Of a stretch of 47,351 nt of DNA, positions 1 to 8,850 are shown piece by piece. A model generated the notes under the pieces. The model was not told the DNA's origin. It searched no databases and worked only from the letters and a program-made list of their open reading frames with translations. Source of the stretch: Deltaproteobacteria bacterium (GTDB taxonomy: Bacteria; Myxococcota; XYA12-FULL-58-9); NCBI GenBank assembly GCA_016218825.1, contig JACRCV010000018.1:1-47351 (forward strand), written 5' to 3'. Every line of letters begins with the position of its first letter. The stretch's first letter is position 1. Both the position numbers and the translations under genes were made by a program.

Positions 1-208
1 CGCCAGCGGGCGTCTCCCAACCTCGCCGTTCCGAATTCCTCGACCGCCCAGCCGTGTCCAGTTTCTTCGCCCATCCCGATGGCAAGATCCAAAAACGGTG
101 TGGATTCAAGAGGCTGCATCAACTGAGATCAATGGTGAGCCGAGTGGGGGCGAGGGGAACGAAACCCGGGTGGGGCGGGGATGACGATCGCTTCCGCGGC
201 GGCGCGGT
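1..208. other. Left-edge noncoding stretch
   Basis: No convincing gene is visible in the first 208 bases. The stretch lies downstream of the stop codon of the minus-strand gene that ends at 209. It is slightly less GC-rich than the coding regions. A short plus-strand reading frame starting at 54 runs into the 3' end of that gene and has no recognisable features. The end of a gene lying outside the window cannot be excluded. Confidence 0.5.
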
Positions 209-2719
209 CTACTGCTTGCTCTTGTCGCCCGGCAGCGCCGCGTCCAACAGGACGCGATTGATCGGCCCCCAGATGTAGGTGGCAAACGGATTCGCGACCT
301 TCTCGGTGTCGGCGACCGTCGCCTTCCAGTCGCCGCCGTTGAGCACGAACCGCGTCGCGCCGTACGTGAACGTGAACACCAGGTCCGGCAGGCCGGTGAC
401 GATCCCCTCGCCCGCCTGCATCAGCGCGTCGCCGGCCTTCTTCACCGCCGCCATGTCGCCGCGCTTCAGCCCTTCGGCGTTGTCATAGAGCACCTTGGCG
501 GCGAGCAGCCCCATCACCACCGGCCCGGCCGCCTTGCCGCCGACCGCCAAGGCCTTGGCCAGCTTCGGGTTGTTCGCCAGGTAGCCCGCGAAATAGGCCG
601 CAAACCTCTCGGTCTTGAGCTTGTCCGTCAGCCAGGGCGGCAGCTCGGTCTTGAGCTCGAAGCGCCCGATCTTCATGCCGCGCGCCTTCGCCGCCGGCCC
701 TCGGCTGGAGACGTCGTCGAGATCGTTCAAGAGCTCGGCCGCCGGGCGCTTGTTGATCACCAGCTCACGCGCGACGTTGTTGGCGGTGCCGACGTTGTAG
801 CGCTGCACGAACGCCCGCAGCGCCCTGTCGTTCCTCAACACCACGAGCTCCTCGCCACGGTACTCGATGGTGATCGCGGTGCCCTTCTTCAAGAGCTCGG
901 TGGCCTTGGCGCCGCTCACCACCTTCAGCCCCGAGGCCTTGAGGTCGGCCTTGAGCTTGGTCAGCTGTTCGACGATCGTGCCGTCGGCCCTGACCTGCGT
1001 CACCTTGCCCTCGCGGAAGTTCGGCGACTTGGCCTCGTCCTGGTAGCCGATGTCGTGGGTGCGGCGGAAGCGGCTCGGATCCTGGCCGGCGGCGCGCGCT
1101 TGCGCCTCGAGGTTCTTGACGGTGTCGGCGTTGCCGTGGGTGTCGAAGCCGCTCTTGCCCTCGTCGACCCACACCGCGTGGTAGTCGCGGCCCAGATCCT
1201 GTTGCAGCGCCTCGAGGCGCCGCAGGTCCTCGCGCAGATCGGCGAGCTTCTTCTTGCCCTGGAGGCTGGTGTCGCCGGCGAGCGCCTTGGCTTCGCCGTC
1301 GAGCCGGCTCACGGTCTTCGACAGCGACGCCGGGTTGAAGTCGCCGTCGCCGGTGAACAACGCCACGCCCTGCCCGGTCTTGGTGTTGACGACGCTGGTG
1401 CGGCCGACGCTCGGCCCGTGCCCGGTCGACGGGTTGGCGCTGGCCTTGACGAGAAAGTCCCCGAGCGCTTGCTCGCGCACGAAGCGCAGGTTCTTGGGCG
1501 CCTTGACGCCGAGCTTCTGCACGATGTCGCGCTCGACCTCGGCCGAGCAGACGATCGTCGTCGGCAGCTTCTGCTGCAGGACGCGCTCCTTGAAGGCGCG
1601 CAGGTCGAAGTGATCGCCGTGCGCGTGCGACACCGCGTAGACCTCGACGTTGTCGAGCACCTCGGGACCGAACTCGTAGCCGACCTTGTGCAGCGCGCCC
1701 GCGGCCGACCGCATCTCCATGACCCCGGAGGTCGTCAACGCCGCCTCGCTGCCGGCCGAGGCGTCGCCGATCACCCGATAGGCGAACTGGCTGTCCGGCG
1801 CCAAGAACGACTTCGTCGCGCCGACGTGCGGTCGCGAGCGGACCCCGGAGAGCGACAGGGTCGAGAGCTTCTTGCCCCCGGCGAGGCTCACGTCGGTCTG
1901 CGGGCCTAGCGTCCGGCGATCGAAGAGCTTGTCGTAGAGCCCCTTGCCGCCCCAGCCGTCCGCGACCGTGCTGCCCTTGGCCTGCCCCCAGAAGTGCTTC
2001 GCATGGACGTCGAATTGGCGGGCGAGATCGTCGTTGGCGAACAACAACTGCATCCGCGCCGGCGAGCCGGTGTAGGCCTCCGGGAGCCTGCCGCCCTGCG
2101 ACAGCGCGAAGTACTTCTTCGACTCGCGGACGATCATCGGATCGAGATGGTCGAGCTCGCGGGCGTTCTTGAAGTACCAAGCGTCGGGCGCGCTCTTGCC
2201 GGTCGCCGCCAGGGCGTCGCTCACGCCCTTGGAGAAGTCGCCGCTGCCGACGAGCTTGCCTTCCTTGGTGAAGAAGAACTCGGCGACGCTCGCGGGTTGT
2301 TTGGCGTTCGGGGTGTAGGCCTCGACGCGAAAGCCGTTCGCGGTCGGGATGAGGTCGGCCTTCTGGGCGCCCGAGGTGATGGTCACCGTCTCGCCCTTGC
2401 TGAGCTTGTTGAACAGCGCCACGGTCGTCGCGTTGCGCAACACGTCGGAGACCGGATCGAGGGGCCGCTCGCCCCTCTCGCCCGCCGCCGCGACCACCAT
2501 CACCCCCGGCCCCGATAGCGCCCCGGTCGTGGCCGGACCGTCCTTCACGCCGTTGTGCTTCGCCCACGCTTGCCCCGGAGCGTTCGCGGCGTCCGGGGTC
2601 GGCGCGATCCGACGGCAATCGACGCTCGGGCCGAGGACGACCTTCGACGTCGGGCTGCCACCGGCGGCGTCCGGGGCGATCGAGGTCGGGTGCGACGGCA
2701 GCGGCTTGATCTCGGTCAT
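209..2719 (-). CDS. Large metallo-beta-lactamase-fold protein, function unknown
   Basis: An 836-residue protein. The metal-binding signature HAHGDH is at residues 365-370, followed by a TGDGD segment that fits the later metal-ligand Asp of the metallo-beta-lactamase fold, so a hydrolase of this superfamily is likely. Residues 1-130 are low-complexity and then weakly conserved. The C-terminal ~100 residues contain an Ala/Gly-rich hydrophobic helix (around residues 735-755) that could insert in a membrane. There is no N-terminal signal peptide. The start has GAGG 7 nt upstream. The gene lies 48 nt downstream of the peptidoglycan-binding protein on the same strand, so an operon is likely. Residues 10-16 read HPTSIAP; a near-identical HPTSVAP occurs in the protein at 6161-8116. 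Substrate unknown; an exported effector or enzyme is one possibility. Confidence 0.85.
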   Translation of the reverse strand: MTEIKPLPSHPTSIAPDAAGGSPTSKVVLGPSVDCRRIAPTPDAANAPGQAWAKHNGVKDGPATTGALSGPGVMVVAAAGERGERPLDPVSDVLRNATTVALFNKLSKGETVTITSGAQKADLIPTANGFRVEAYTPNAKQPASVAEFFFTKEGKLVGSGDFSKGVSDALAATGKSAPDAWYFKNARELDHLDPMIVRESKKYFALSQGGRLPEAYTGSPARMQLLFANDDLARQFDVHAKHFWGQAKGSTVADGWGGKGLYDKLFDRRTLGPQTDVSLAGGKKLSTLSLSGVRSRPHVGATKSFLAPDSQFAYRVIGDASAGSEAALTTSGVMEMRSAAGALHKVGYEFGPEVLDNVEVYAVSHAHGDHFDLRAFKERVLQQKLPTTIVCSAEVERDIVQKLGVKAPKNLRFVREQALGDFLVKASANPSTGHGPSVGRTSVVNTKTGQGVALFTGDGDFNPASLSKTVSRLDGEAKALAGDTSLQGKKKLADLREDLRRLEALQQDLGRDYHAVWVDEGKSGFDTHGNADTVKNLEAQARAAGQDPSRFRRTHDIGYQDEAKSPNFREGKVTQVRADGTIVEQLTKLKADLKASGLKVVSGAKATELLKKGTAITIEYRGEELVVLRNDRALRAFVQRYNVGTANNVARELVINKRPAAELLNDLDDVSSRGPAAKARGMKIGRFELKTELPPWLTDKLKTERFAAYFAGYLANNPKLAKALAVGGKAAGPVVMGLLAAKVLYDNAEGLKRGDMAAVKKAGDALMQAGEGIVTGLPDLVFTFTYGATRFVLNGGDWKATVADTEKVANPFATYIWGPINRVLLDAALPGDKSKQ

Positions 2720-2767
2720 TCAGATCCTCGTAACCCCAGGATCATACAACGCGGGCGGGCTCTCCGG

Positions 2768-4093
2768 CTACGTCGTCGTCGGCCCGCTCGCCGGGGCCGC
2801 GGGGTCGGTCGCCATCGCGGGCATGTCGGACAGGTCCCTCGCGGTCAGAATCGCGCGCCGCCGCCGCACCAGCGCCCGCTTCACCAGCGGCTCGCTCACC
2901 ATCGTCTCGGTCTGCTGCGCGAGGCGCACCAGGACGTCGTGCTCCACCTGCGGTCGCGTGGCGTCGGTGGCGCGCCGCAGCGCGCGGCTCTTGGCCTGGT
3001 CGGTTCGCAGCACGTACTCCACCACCGCGTGGGTGCCGCCGGCGCCGTGCTGGATACACATGTCGAAGAGGAGCGCGAGCGCCCGCTCGGAGCGCAGGCC
3101 GTGCTCACGGGCGATCTCGGCCGCGGCGTCGAAGTACAGCTCGCGCGCCAGGCCCTCCTGCGCCCGGCAGAACGCCTCCACCGCGCCGAGCGCCTGCAGC
3201 GGCTTGCGGAACGCGCGCTCCCCCAGGTGCAAGGCGATCGGCCCCGAGAGGCGCTGCTTCGGATCGTTGAGCTCACGGAGCAGCTGGCGGGCGAGCTCGT
3301 CGGCCGACGGCGTCTTCCCCTTGCGTCCCTTGGCGCGCTTGACGGCGGCCGGATAGAGGATGCCGGCGAAGGTCGTCGGGTCGGCCTCGTACATGCGCTT
3401 GAAGAGCACGCCGAGCGATCCTTGGCCCTGATTGAACTGGAAGCGGCCGAACGACAACCCGGAGCCGTTGTCGTTGGGGTTGATCGCGGCGTAGCCGTGA
3501 CGGCCGGACTCCGCCGCCGCGGTGGCGGCGAGCAGCCCGGCGACGTCGAGCGCCGCCGGCCGCAGGACCACGCCGGCGCGGTGCTCGCTCACCCGGCCGA
3601 CGTTGTAGGTCTTGTAGTCGGACGCCGGACGCTCGAGCGCGGCCCAGGTGCTCGGCCCGACGCGCCCGTCATCCGGGAGCCCGTGGTCGAGCTGAAAGGC
3701 GCGCACCGCGGCGTTGGTGCGTGCCGCGAAGGTCTTCTCGGCCGCGAAGCGGTAGCCGTGCCCGTTCAAGAGCCGCGTCAGCTCTGCGAGCTTCTCGCCG
3801 CGGCTGCCGCGCTGCAGGCTCGGCCGGATCCGAAGGGCGACCGCGCCCACGCCAAGGGTCGGCGTGGACGTCAACGGCCCCGGATCCACCGCCGCCGGGT
3901 CGGCGACCGCCAAGAGCGCGTGGGTGACGCTGGGGTTGACCTCCGCGGCATCCGTGGACGCGGCGCTCGCCGGCCCCGCGGTCGGAGACTCCGGTGGCGC
4001 GGTCGATGAAGTCGCGGCATCGGTCGCGTCGGCGCGCCCTGTCATCCGGCCCCGGGGAGCGGCACCGCCCGGATCGGAGATCATATTGTTCAT
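2768..4093 (-). CDS. Peptidoglycan-binding domain protein with lysozyme-like region
   Basis: A 441-residue protein. Residues 1-90 are Ala/Pro/Thr-rich and probably disordered. Residues 95-153 match a PG_binding_1 domain, with the pattern of two short helices and a terminal VGPSTWAAL. Residues 185-400 form a second domain beginning AAESGRHGY and continuing NDNGSGLSFGRFQFNQ. This resembles lysozyme- or chitosanase-like muramidases, with E195 a candidate catalytic acid; that is inference only. No signal peptide is present, so export would need another route. The start at 4093 (MNNM) was chosen because longer in-frame extensions run through the divergent promoter and into the neighbouring plus-strand gene. 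It is probably cotranscribed with the MBL-fold gene 48 nt downstream. Confidence 0.85.
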   Translation of the reverse strand: MNNMISDPGGAAPRGRMTGRADATDAATSSTAPPESPTAGPASAASTDAAEVNPSVTHALLAVADPAAVDPGPLTSTPTLGVGAVALRIRPSLQRGSRGEKLAELTRLLNGHGYRFAAEKTFAARTNAAVRAFQLDHGLPDDGRVGPSTWAALERPASDYKTYNVGRVSEHRAGVVLRPAALDVAGLLAATAAAESGRHGYAAINPNDNGSGLSFGRFQFNQGQGSLGVLFKRMYEADPTTFAGILYPAAVKRAKGRKGKTPSADELARQLLRELNDPKQRLSGPIALHLGERAFRKPLQALGAVEAFCRAQEGLARELYFDAAAEIAREHGLRSERALALLFDMCIQHGAGGTHAVVEYVLRTDQAKSRALRRATDATRPQVEHDVLVRLAQQTETMVSEPLVKRALVRRRRAILTARDLSDMPAMATDPAAPASGPTTT

Positions 4094-4206
4094 CGCCGGC
4101 CATCGTACCAAGATCGCCTGCCGCCCTCCAGCCAAACCTTCGCGCCTGCCGTCGTTGTGGTAAGGTGCCGGTAACGCGTGGCGACCGCGCCGGGGATCGA
4201 GAGCGC

Positions 4207-5988
4207 ATGCTGATCGGCGACAAGGACCAGACGACGATCGGGCCGGCGGCAAAGAACGTCGGCGTCGACCCGGGCGCCGGCAGCGGCAACGCCGGCGAGG
4301 CGAAGGCCACGCCGCGACCGGCGGCCGAGAATGCCCCAGAGCTGCCGCCGTCGATCCCCGACTTCGTCGGCAAGTCGCAGACCGACCGGCTCCGTCACGG
4401 CGACAACGATCGCCAGGGCGGCCGCACCGTGCTCGGCAAGGACGAGACCGCGAAGCTGTGCCAAAGCTCCCGCCGTGAAGAGCTCGACGCCGTGCTCGCC
4501 CTGAAGACCGAGACCCACCGGCCGGGCGCGCCGCAGGCCGCGTTCGCGCTGTCGAAGGTCGGCATCAATTCGCTCTCCGCCGACGTGTTCGAGCGCGGCA
4601 CGCTGGCGGTCACCGTGCCCCTGACGCCTGGCCGGTTCTCGTTGCCGGTCGGCATGAGTGAGAACGCGATCCTGAAGATCCCCGACGGCGCCAGCATGTC
4701 GCTGTCGACCGAGCTGCTCCCGACGCCGACCGGGCCGCGGTTCCACGGCGCCAAGCTGCAGTTCAGCGAGCCGCTCTGCCTCGAGAACGCCGCGTCGCTC
4801 GCCGGCGTCCTCGGCAAGGGCACCGCGAAGCTCGGCGACCTCCTGACCCGCGTCGAGGTCTCTGGCCTGACGATCGACGCCGCCGGCGCCCTGCACCTCA
4901 CCGGCACCCTGACCCGGCCGTCGTTGAACCCGTTCCGTTACGCGATGGGCTCGCCGGCCGCCCACGACAAGCTGGAGTCTTGGGTGACCCCCGGGATGCT
5001 GCCCAAGGTGAACCTCGGGGCCGAGAGCCTGCTCGCCGGCAAGCTGTTTGACGACCAGTCGCTCGCCAAGGCACCGCTTTCGCCCAAGGGCCCGGGAGGC
5101 CTCGACCTGCCGCGCCTGCTCTCGGAGCTCGGCGCCATCGGCAACGAGGCGCACTTCGAGCTGGCGCTCGTAGCCAAGGCCGGCCAAGCAAAGGTCTGCG
5201 GCACCTCCGTGCGGCTCGAAGGCAAGGGCGGACGCGCGGCGGCGACGCTGAAGGTCAAAGGCGATCTGCGCCGCGACGCGAGCGGCGCGCTCCAAACCAA
5301 GCTGCAGGCGACGCTCCAAGAGCGGCTGCAGATCGATCTGGAGCAGAGCGCGATCAGCGCCGTGGCGGGCGGCATGACGGTCCGCTGTGACAAGGACGCC
5401 ATCCACGTCGAGGAGGGCGGCGCGGTGATGAAGCTCGCGGCCATGGCGGGCAGGGCGCTGCACGTGATGCCGAAGGGCGAGGCGACGCTGGATCTCACGG
5501 CCGCGGTGCTGGCGAGCGGCGCGCTGCGGCTCCGGTTCACCGACGCCGGCCCGGTCATCGACGGCGAGCGCCTGAGCGCCGAGCTCAGCCTGAACGCGAC
5601 CGGAGTGCACGGCGAAGGCTTCGAGCTCGGCCTCGGGCCGGCCTCCAAGGTGCAGCTGCAGGTGGGCAGGGCGAGCTACGACGGTCGCACCCTCGTGCTC
5701 GGCGACGCCGGCGCCCGCTTCGCGCTGTCGGCGACGGTGGCGAGCCTGAAGCAAGGCCCGCTGTCGGTGACCCTCCAGCCCCAGGCGCTGCCGCACCTCG
5801 ACGGCACCACGACGCTGGTGGTGGCGGACGGCGAGAGCCGCCTCGAATCGGCGGCGACGTTCCGCGTCACCAGCCGGGCCAAGGCGCTGGGGCTCGCGAA
5901 GACCGCGACGCTCTCCGGCGACGCGACCGTGGTGCTGTCGTCGACTGGGATCAACGTCACCGCCGGGCACCTCAAGGCGACCGCGTAG
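4207..5988 (+). CDS. Uncharacterised beta-rich repetitive protein
   Basis: A 593-residue protein I do not recognise. After a ~90-residue polar leader it consists largely of alternating hydrophobic/polar beta-strand-like segments. Phrases recur such as 'LTVEVSGLTIDAAGALHLTGTL', 'LQVGRASYDGRTLVLGDAGARF' and 'ATVVLSSTGINVTAGHLKA' (quoted in part). This composition is reminiscent of AsmA-like or DUF3971-like lipid-transfer repeats or of long beta-solenoids, but no diagnostic motif is present. There is no signal peptide or transmembrane helix. The ATG at 4207 follows a purine-rich GAGAGCGC stretch and lies 113 nt from the divergent start at 4093, so the two transcription units share a promoter region. 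Confidence 0.8.
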   Translation: MLIGDKDQTTIGPAAKNVGVDPGAGSGNAGEAKATPRPAAENAPELPPSIPDFVGKSQTDRLRHGDNDRQGGRTVLGKDETAKLCQSSRREELDAVLALKTETHRPGAPQAAFALSKVGINSLSADVFERGTLAVTVPLTPGRFSLPVGMSENAILKIPDGASMSLSTELLPTPTGPRFHGAKLQFSEPLCLENAASLAGVLGKGTAKLGDLLTRVEVSGLTIDAAGALHLTGTLTRPSLNPFRYAMGSPAAHDKLESWVTPGMLPKVNLGAESLLAGKLFDDQSLAKAPLSPKGPGGLDLPRLLSELGAIGNEAHFELALVAKAGQAKVCGTSVRLEGKGGRAAATLKVKGDLRRDASGALQTKLQATLQERLQIDLEQSAISAVAGGMTVRCDKDAIHVEEGGAVMKLAAMAGRALHVMPKGEATLDLTAAVLASGALRLRFTDAGPVIDGERLSAELSLNATGVHGEGFELGLGPASKVQLQVGRASYDGRTLVLGDAGARFALSATVASLKQGPLSVTLQPQALPHLDGTTTLVVADGESRLESAATFRVTSRAKALGLAKTATLSGDATVVLSSTGINVTAGHLKATA

Positions 5989-6037
5989 TCCCGCTTCGCA
6001 AAACTGGTGGACAGGGGTGGGCCGGGGCGGTAGGCTT

Positions 6038-6066
6038 CCCTCCGGTCCGGTGGCGAACCGGAAGGG
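6038..6066. other. Imperfect inverted repeat between two plus-strand genes
   Basis: CCCTCCGGT and ACCGGAAGGG pair across a ten-base loop with one bulged A. The hairpin sits 50 nt after the stop at 5988 and about 95 nt before the next start. It has no T-run, so a factor-independent terminator is uncertain. An attenuator or operator is equally possible. Confidence 0.35.
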
Positions 6067-6160
6067 TGATTGGCTAGGATACGAGGAGCTCAAGGAAAAC
6101 GGTGGGGTAGCGCGGGCCTCGGGCCGAAGTCGCCGCACCTGCCAATGTGAGGAGATGACC

Positions 6161-8116
6161 ATGGTGGACGGACCCAACAAGAAGACCGACATGAGCACCT
6201 TTGGAGCGCTGTACTCCAACCCCACCAGCCCGGCGGACAAGCTGAACGCGCTGATGTTTCCGCGGACCACCGCGCTGCAAGAGGGCCTCCAAGAAGCGAA
6301 GCAGGCGCCCGCGACCCCGAAGGACGAGTTCAAGAAGACCGACAAGAGCCCGATCGCCATGGCCGTCTGTCACCCCACGAGCGTCGCGCCGCCGACGCCG
6401 GGCAGCGCCGGCACCGCCAAGCCGCTGTCCAAGGAAGCCGCCGACGTCCAGCACGCCGAGGGCAACCTGAAGGCGCTCATCAAGCTCAAGAACTTCGACG
6501 TCACCACGAACGGCCACAAGGCGCGCGAGGCCGGTTATCAAGGTGACAAGCCCTGGGCGCTGCCGCTCGGCGACGAGATCGAGGCGGTGCAGACCAAGCT
6601 CAAGGGGATCGGGCTCTACAACCTCGAGACCGACCGCTTCGCCGCCAAGGGCACGAACGCCGCGATTGACAAGCTGGTCAACGCCGCGCACGCCGCCGGC
6701 ATCGACGACAAGGCGCAGGTCGAAGCGCTCCTCGACTTCGGCTACGCCAATCGAGCCAGCCTGAAGAGCGCCATCGGCAGTCTGAAGAAGTCCGGCGACG
6801 CCACGGCGCTGGTGGCGGCGTTCAAGGCCGCGACGCAGCCCGAGGCGCCGGCGCCGCAAGGCGATTCGAAGATCCAGCTGAAGTACAAGCCGCAGAAGAA
6901 GGAGCTCAAGCTCGACGTCAACACCGACCTCAACAAGAAGACCGCCGAGGCGGCGCCGCCGTTCAAGCCTGACTTCCTGCCGCTCGCGACGATGTCGGCG
7001 GAGACCGCGGCCGCGGCGCTCAACGGCACGACGTCGGCCCGGTTGACTCAGTGCGCCAAGGACGGCAGCAAGCTGGAGGCGCTGCTGCAAGAGTGGGTCT
7101 CGGTCGACGACGCCGGCCGCAAGGCCGCGGCCGGCAAGCTCGAGGGTGAGTTTGCCAAGCTCGATCCCAAAGATCAGGTGAAGCTGATGCGCGGGATGGC
7201 CGAGCGCGCCGCGAAGCTGCCCGGACCGCAGCAGGCGACGGTCGGTGGTCTGGTCGAGAAGCTGTTCGGCAACCACCTCTCCGGCATGCAGGCCGACACC
7301 ATCACCCCGGAGCAGGTGGACGGCCTGGTGACGGTGATCGCGCTGTCGCCGCCGACCGCGCAGGCCCAGGCCAAGGTTTCACTCATCGCGGCGCTGCTCC
7401 GCCCGGCCGAGAACGGCTGGACCGACGCCGGGAAGATGGGCGAGCACCTGGGTCGGATCGCGACCAACGACAAGATGCCCGGCGGCCTCGAGCTCGCCAC
7501 CGGCTTCCTGCGGGACGCGATCCTCGGCAAGCCGGCCGAGGGCAAGAACAAGGCGGTGGGGCCGACGCTCGACTACTCGCGGCGTGACGACGTCGTCAGC
7601 GGCTTCTTGCGGGCGGGCGGCGACAAGCTCGTCGGCCAACCGGCGTTCGCGAATGATCTGCTCAAGGCGATGACCTTCGAGCTGCTCGACGGCAACGCCA
7701 CCAAGGCCGAGACCGGCCAGGCGCAGAAGCTCGCGGTGCTCCTCGGTGACCGGGCGTTCGCCGACAAGGGCATGATGGACAAGATGACGGCGCTGGCGGC
7801 GCCGGCGGGCACGACCTTGAGCCCGGCCGAGATCGCGCGCACCGCGCCGGAGAAAGCGGTGGGCAAGAACGCCGCGGCGGCGGTCGAGGGCTTGCGGCTC
7901 GCGGTCGGTGACGACGCGTTCAACCAGCTGGCCAAGATGAACCATGACGAAGCCGGGCTGGTGAAGCTCTACAAGGCGAAGCTCAGCGCCGGCGTGCCGC
8001 AGGCCGAGGCGCAGAAGTACACCGACAAGGGCCTCACCGAGGCCGCGAAGTTCCTGGCCCGGGCGCACCTGGCGCGGCTGGAAGAGCTCGAAGAGCAGAA
8101 GAACAAGCAGAGCTGA
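6161..8116 (+). CDS. Uncharacterised helical protein with PG-binding-like segment
   Basis: A 651-residue, mostly alpha-helical, Ala/Lys-rich protein with no signal peptide. Residues 137-172 (LGDEIEAVQTKLKGIGLYN through TNAAIDKL) follow the spacing of PG_binding_1 domains (hydrophobic-LQ-L--LG-Y ... T--A---), so a degenerate peptidoglycan-binding domain is possible. Residues 71-77 are HPTSVAP, almost the same as HPTSIAP in the MBL-fold protein at 209-2719, hinting at a shared N-terminal signal. ATG codons are present at 6155 and 6161; the GAGGAG at 6149-6154 is correctly spaced only for 6161, so that start was chosen. The second half shows repeated helical hairpins and ends in a charged coiled-coil-like stretch. 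Function unknown. Confidence 0.82.
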   Translation: MVDGPNKKTDMSTFGALYSNPTSPADKLNALMFPRTTALQEGLQEAKQAPATPKDEFKKTDKSPIAMAVCHPTSVAPPTPGSAGTAKPLSKEAADVQHAEGNLKALIKLKNFDVTTNGHKAREAGYQGDKPWALPLGDEIEAVQTKLKGIGLYNLETDRFAAKGTNAAIDKLVNAAHAAGIDDKAQVEALLDFGYANRASLKSAIGSLKKSGDATALVAAFKAATQPEAPAPQGDSKIQLKYKPQKKELKLDVNTDLNKKTAEAAPPFKPDFLPLATMSAETAAAALNGTTSARLTQCAKDGSKLEALLQEWVSVDDAGRKAAAGKLEGEFAKLDPKDQVKLMRGMAERAAKLPGPQQATVGGLVEKLFGNHLSGMQADTITPEQVDGLVTVIALSPPTAQAQAKVSLIAALLRPAENGWTDAGKMGEHLGRIATNDKMPGGLELATGFLRDAILGKPAEGKNKAVGPTLDYSRRDDVVSGFLRAGGDKLVGQPAFANDLLKAMTFELLDGNATKAETGQAQKLAVLLGDRAFADKGMMDKMTALAAPAGTTLSPAEIARTAPEKAVGKNAAAAVEGLRLAVGDDAFNQLAKMNHDEAGLVKLYKAKLSAGVPQAEAQKYTDKGLTEAAKFLARAHLARLEELEEQKNKQS

Positions 8117-8218
8117 GAGAGAGCATCGCCGCGCGGGCGGGTCGCCGCAGGCTCGCCTTGCCGGTGCTGTCAACCGCGTTCGTCGGTGAAGCCGTAATTG
8201 ATGATGAGGTCTTGCGCC

Positions 8219-8320
8219 ATGAGCGCAAGTGTGGAAATCCTACCAAGCTGGTGCTCGAACGAGCGCCCCTTGGCGACAGTCGCTGCGAGTGGGTGGGAGA
8301 GGAACCTCTTCCCTAGGTGA
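8219..8320 (+). CDS. Possible 33-residue leader peptide
   Basis: A short frame MSASVEILPSWC... ends at a TGA (8318-8320) that shares bases with the next ATG at 8320 (TGATG). Such overlaps usually reflect translational coupling. A GAGG lies about 9 nt before the ATG at 8219. Codon use is mixed and there is no similarity I recognise, so it may be only a regulatory leader or a chance frame. Confidence 0.35.
   Translation: MSASVEILPSWCSNERPLATVAASGWERNLFPR
8295..8313 (+). promoter_or_regulatory. Hairpin that could hide the Shine-Dalgarno of the next gene
   Basis: GGGAGAGG (8295-8302) can pair with CCTCTTCCC (8305-8313). The only purine-rich ribosome-binding candidate upstream of the start at 8317/8320 (GAGAGGA) lies inside this stem. 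Together with the TGATG junction this suggests the downstream gene may be translated mainly by coupling to the preceding short frame. The loop is only about two bases as drawn, so the apical pairs would have to open. Confidence 0.35.
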
Positions 8321-8616
8321 TGGTTTCCGGCGAGGCGAGCTCGAGCACAGATCCGTCCGCGTTCGCGCCTACCGTACAGTACCTGGTAGGCGCCCTGCTC
8401 CGAGCCAAGGCGGCGCCTTCGGCTCCCGAGGCAGAGCGGATCATCCAAGACACTATCCGCGAGCTCGGATTGGGCCCGGGTGCGCCCGCCGACGTCAAAG
8501 AATTCGTCCGCATCTGCGAGGGGCTCAAGCGCCGCGGCGGCCTCACCGAGTTTGTCGCGACGATGACCCGAGTCGCGGCCGAGCTCTATCAGGCACGACA
8601 AGCAGCAAAACGCTAA
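8320..8616 (+). CDS. Small unknown protein upstream of cooS
   Basis: A 98-residue protein with an amphipathic helical pattern (VQYLVGALLRAK, AERIIQDTIREL, KEFVRICEGLKRR, VAAELYQARQ). I recognise no family. The start is ATG 8320; a GTG at 8317 is an alternative. Codon use is less GC-biased than the flanking genes (GTA, GCA, ACT, TAT, AAA occur), which may indicate recent origin or transfer. It is followed after 41 nt by another small gene and then by cooS, all on the same strand, so it probably belongs to the same transcript. A reading frame on the opposite strand exists but has poorer codon structure. Confidence 0.6.
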   Translation: MVSGEASSSTDPSAFAPTVQYLVGALLRAKAAPSAPEAERIIQDTIRELGLGPGAPADVKEFVRICEGLKRRGGLTEFVATMTRVAAELYQARQAAKR

Positions 8617-8657
8617 CGGGACGGCGTGGAGATCCCGCTTCGAGACAGGTGATCATC

Positions 8658-8846
8658 ATGGCGAGTCGAAAACCGTCGAGACGTAAGGTATGGCGGGTGA
8701 TGACCGAGAGCGGGATCTTGCAGATCTACGCCGAGGCCGTGGTCCAAGGCACGATGACGATGGACGAAGCCCGCAAACGATCGCAGGCGTACAAGGCTGC
8801 GTGGCAAGACACGCCCCATGGTACCCACAAAGCAGGAAAAGAGTGA
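8658..8846 (+). CDS. Small basic protein immediately before cooS
   Basis: A 62-residue protein starting MASRKPSRRKVWRV, with a Lys/Arg-rich N-terminus followed by a helical segment (ESGILQIYAEAVVQGTMTMDEARKRSQAYKAAW). AGGTGAT lies 6-9 nt before the ATG. Its TGA ends four nucleotides before the ATG of cooS, and its last codons contain the cooS ribosome-binding site. Tight coupling suggests a role in expression, maturation or electron transfer of CODH, but it has no Cys and so is not a CooF-type ferredoxin. I do not recognise a family. Confidence 0.65.
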   Translation: MASRKPSRRKVWRVMTESGILQIYAEAVVQGTMTMDEARKRSQAYKAAWQDTPHGTHKAGKE

Positions 8847-8850
8847 CGCG

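Noticed and set aside
765-2618. 617-codon frame in another frame of the MBL gene
   Set aside because: Arg/Gly-rich shadow within the real gene on the same strand.
4090-6360. 756-codon minus-strand frame opposite the beta-rich gene
   Set aside because: Composition is Arg/Gly/Leu repetitive and it covers the divergent promoter; the plus frame has normal amino-acid use and a clear start.
8170-8601. 143-codon minus-strand frame opposite the small gene before cooS
   Set aside because: Poorer third-position GC pattern and no ribosome-binding site; the plus frame fits the cooS transcript.
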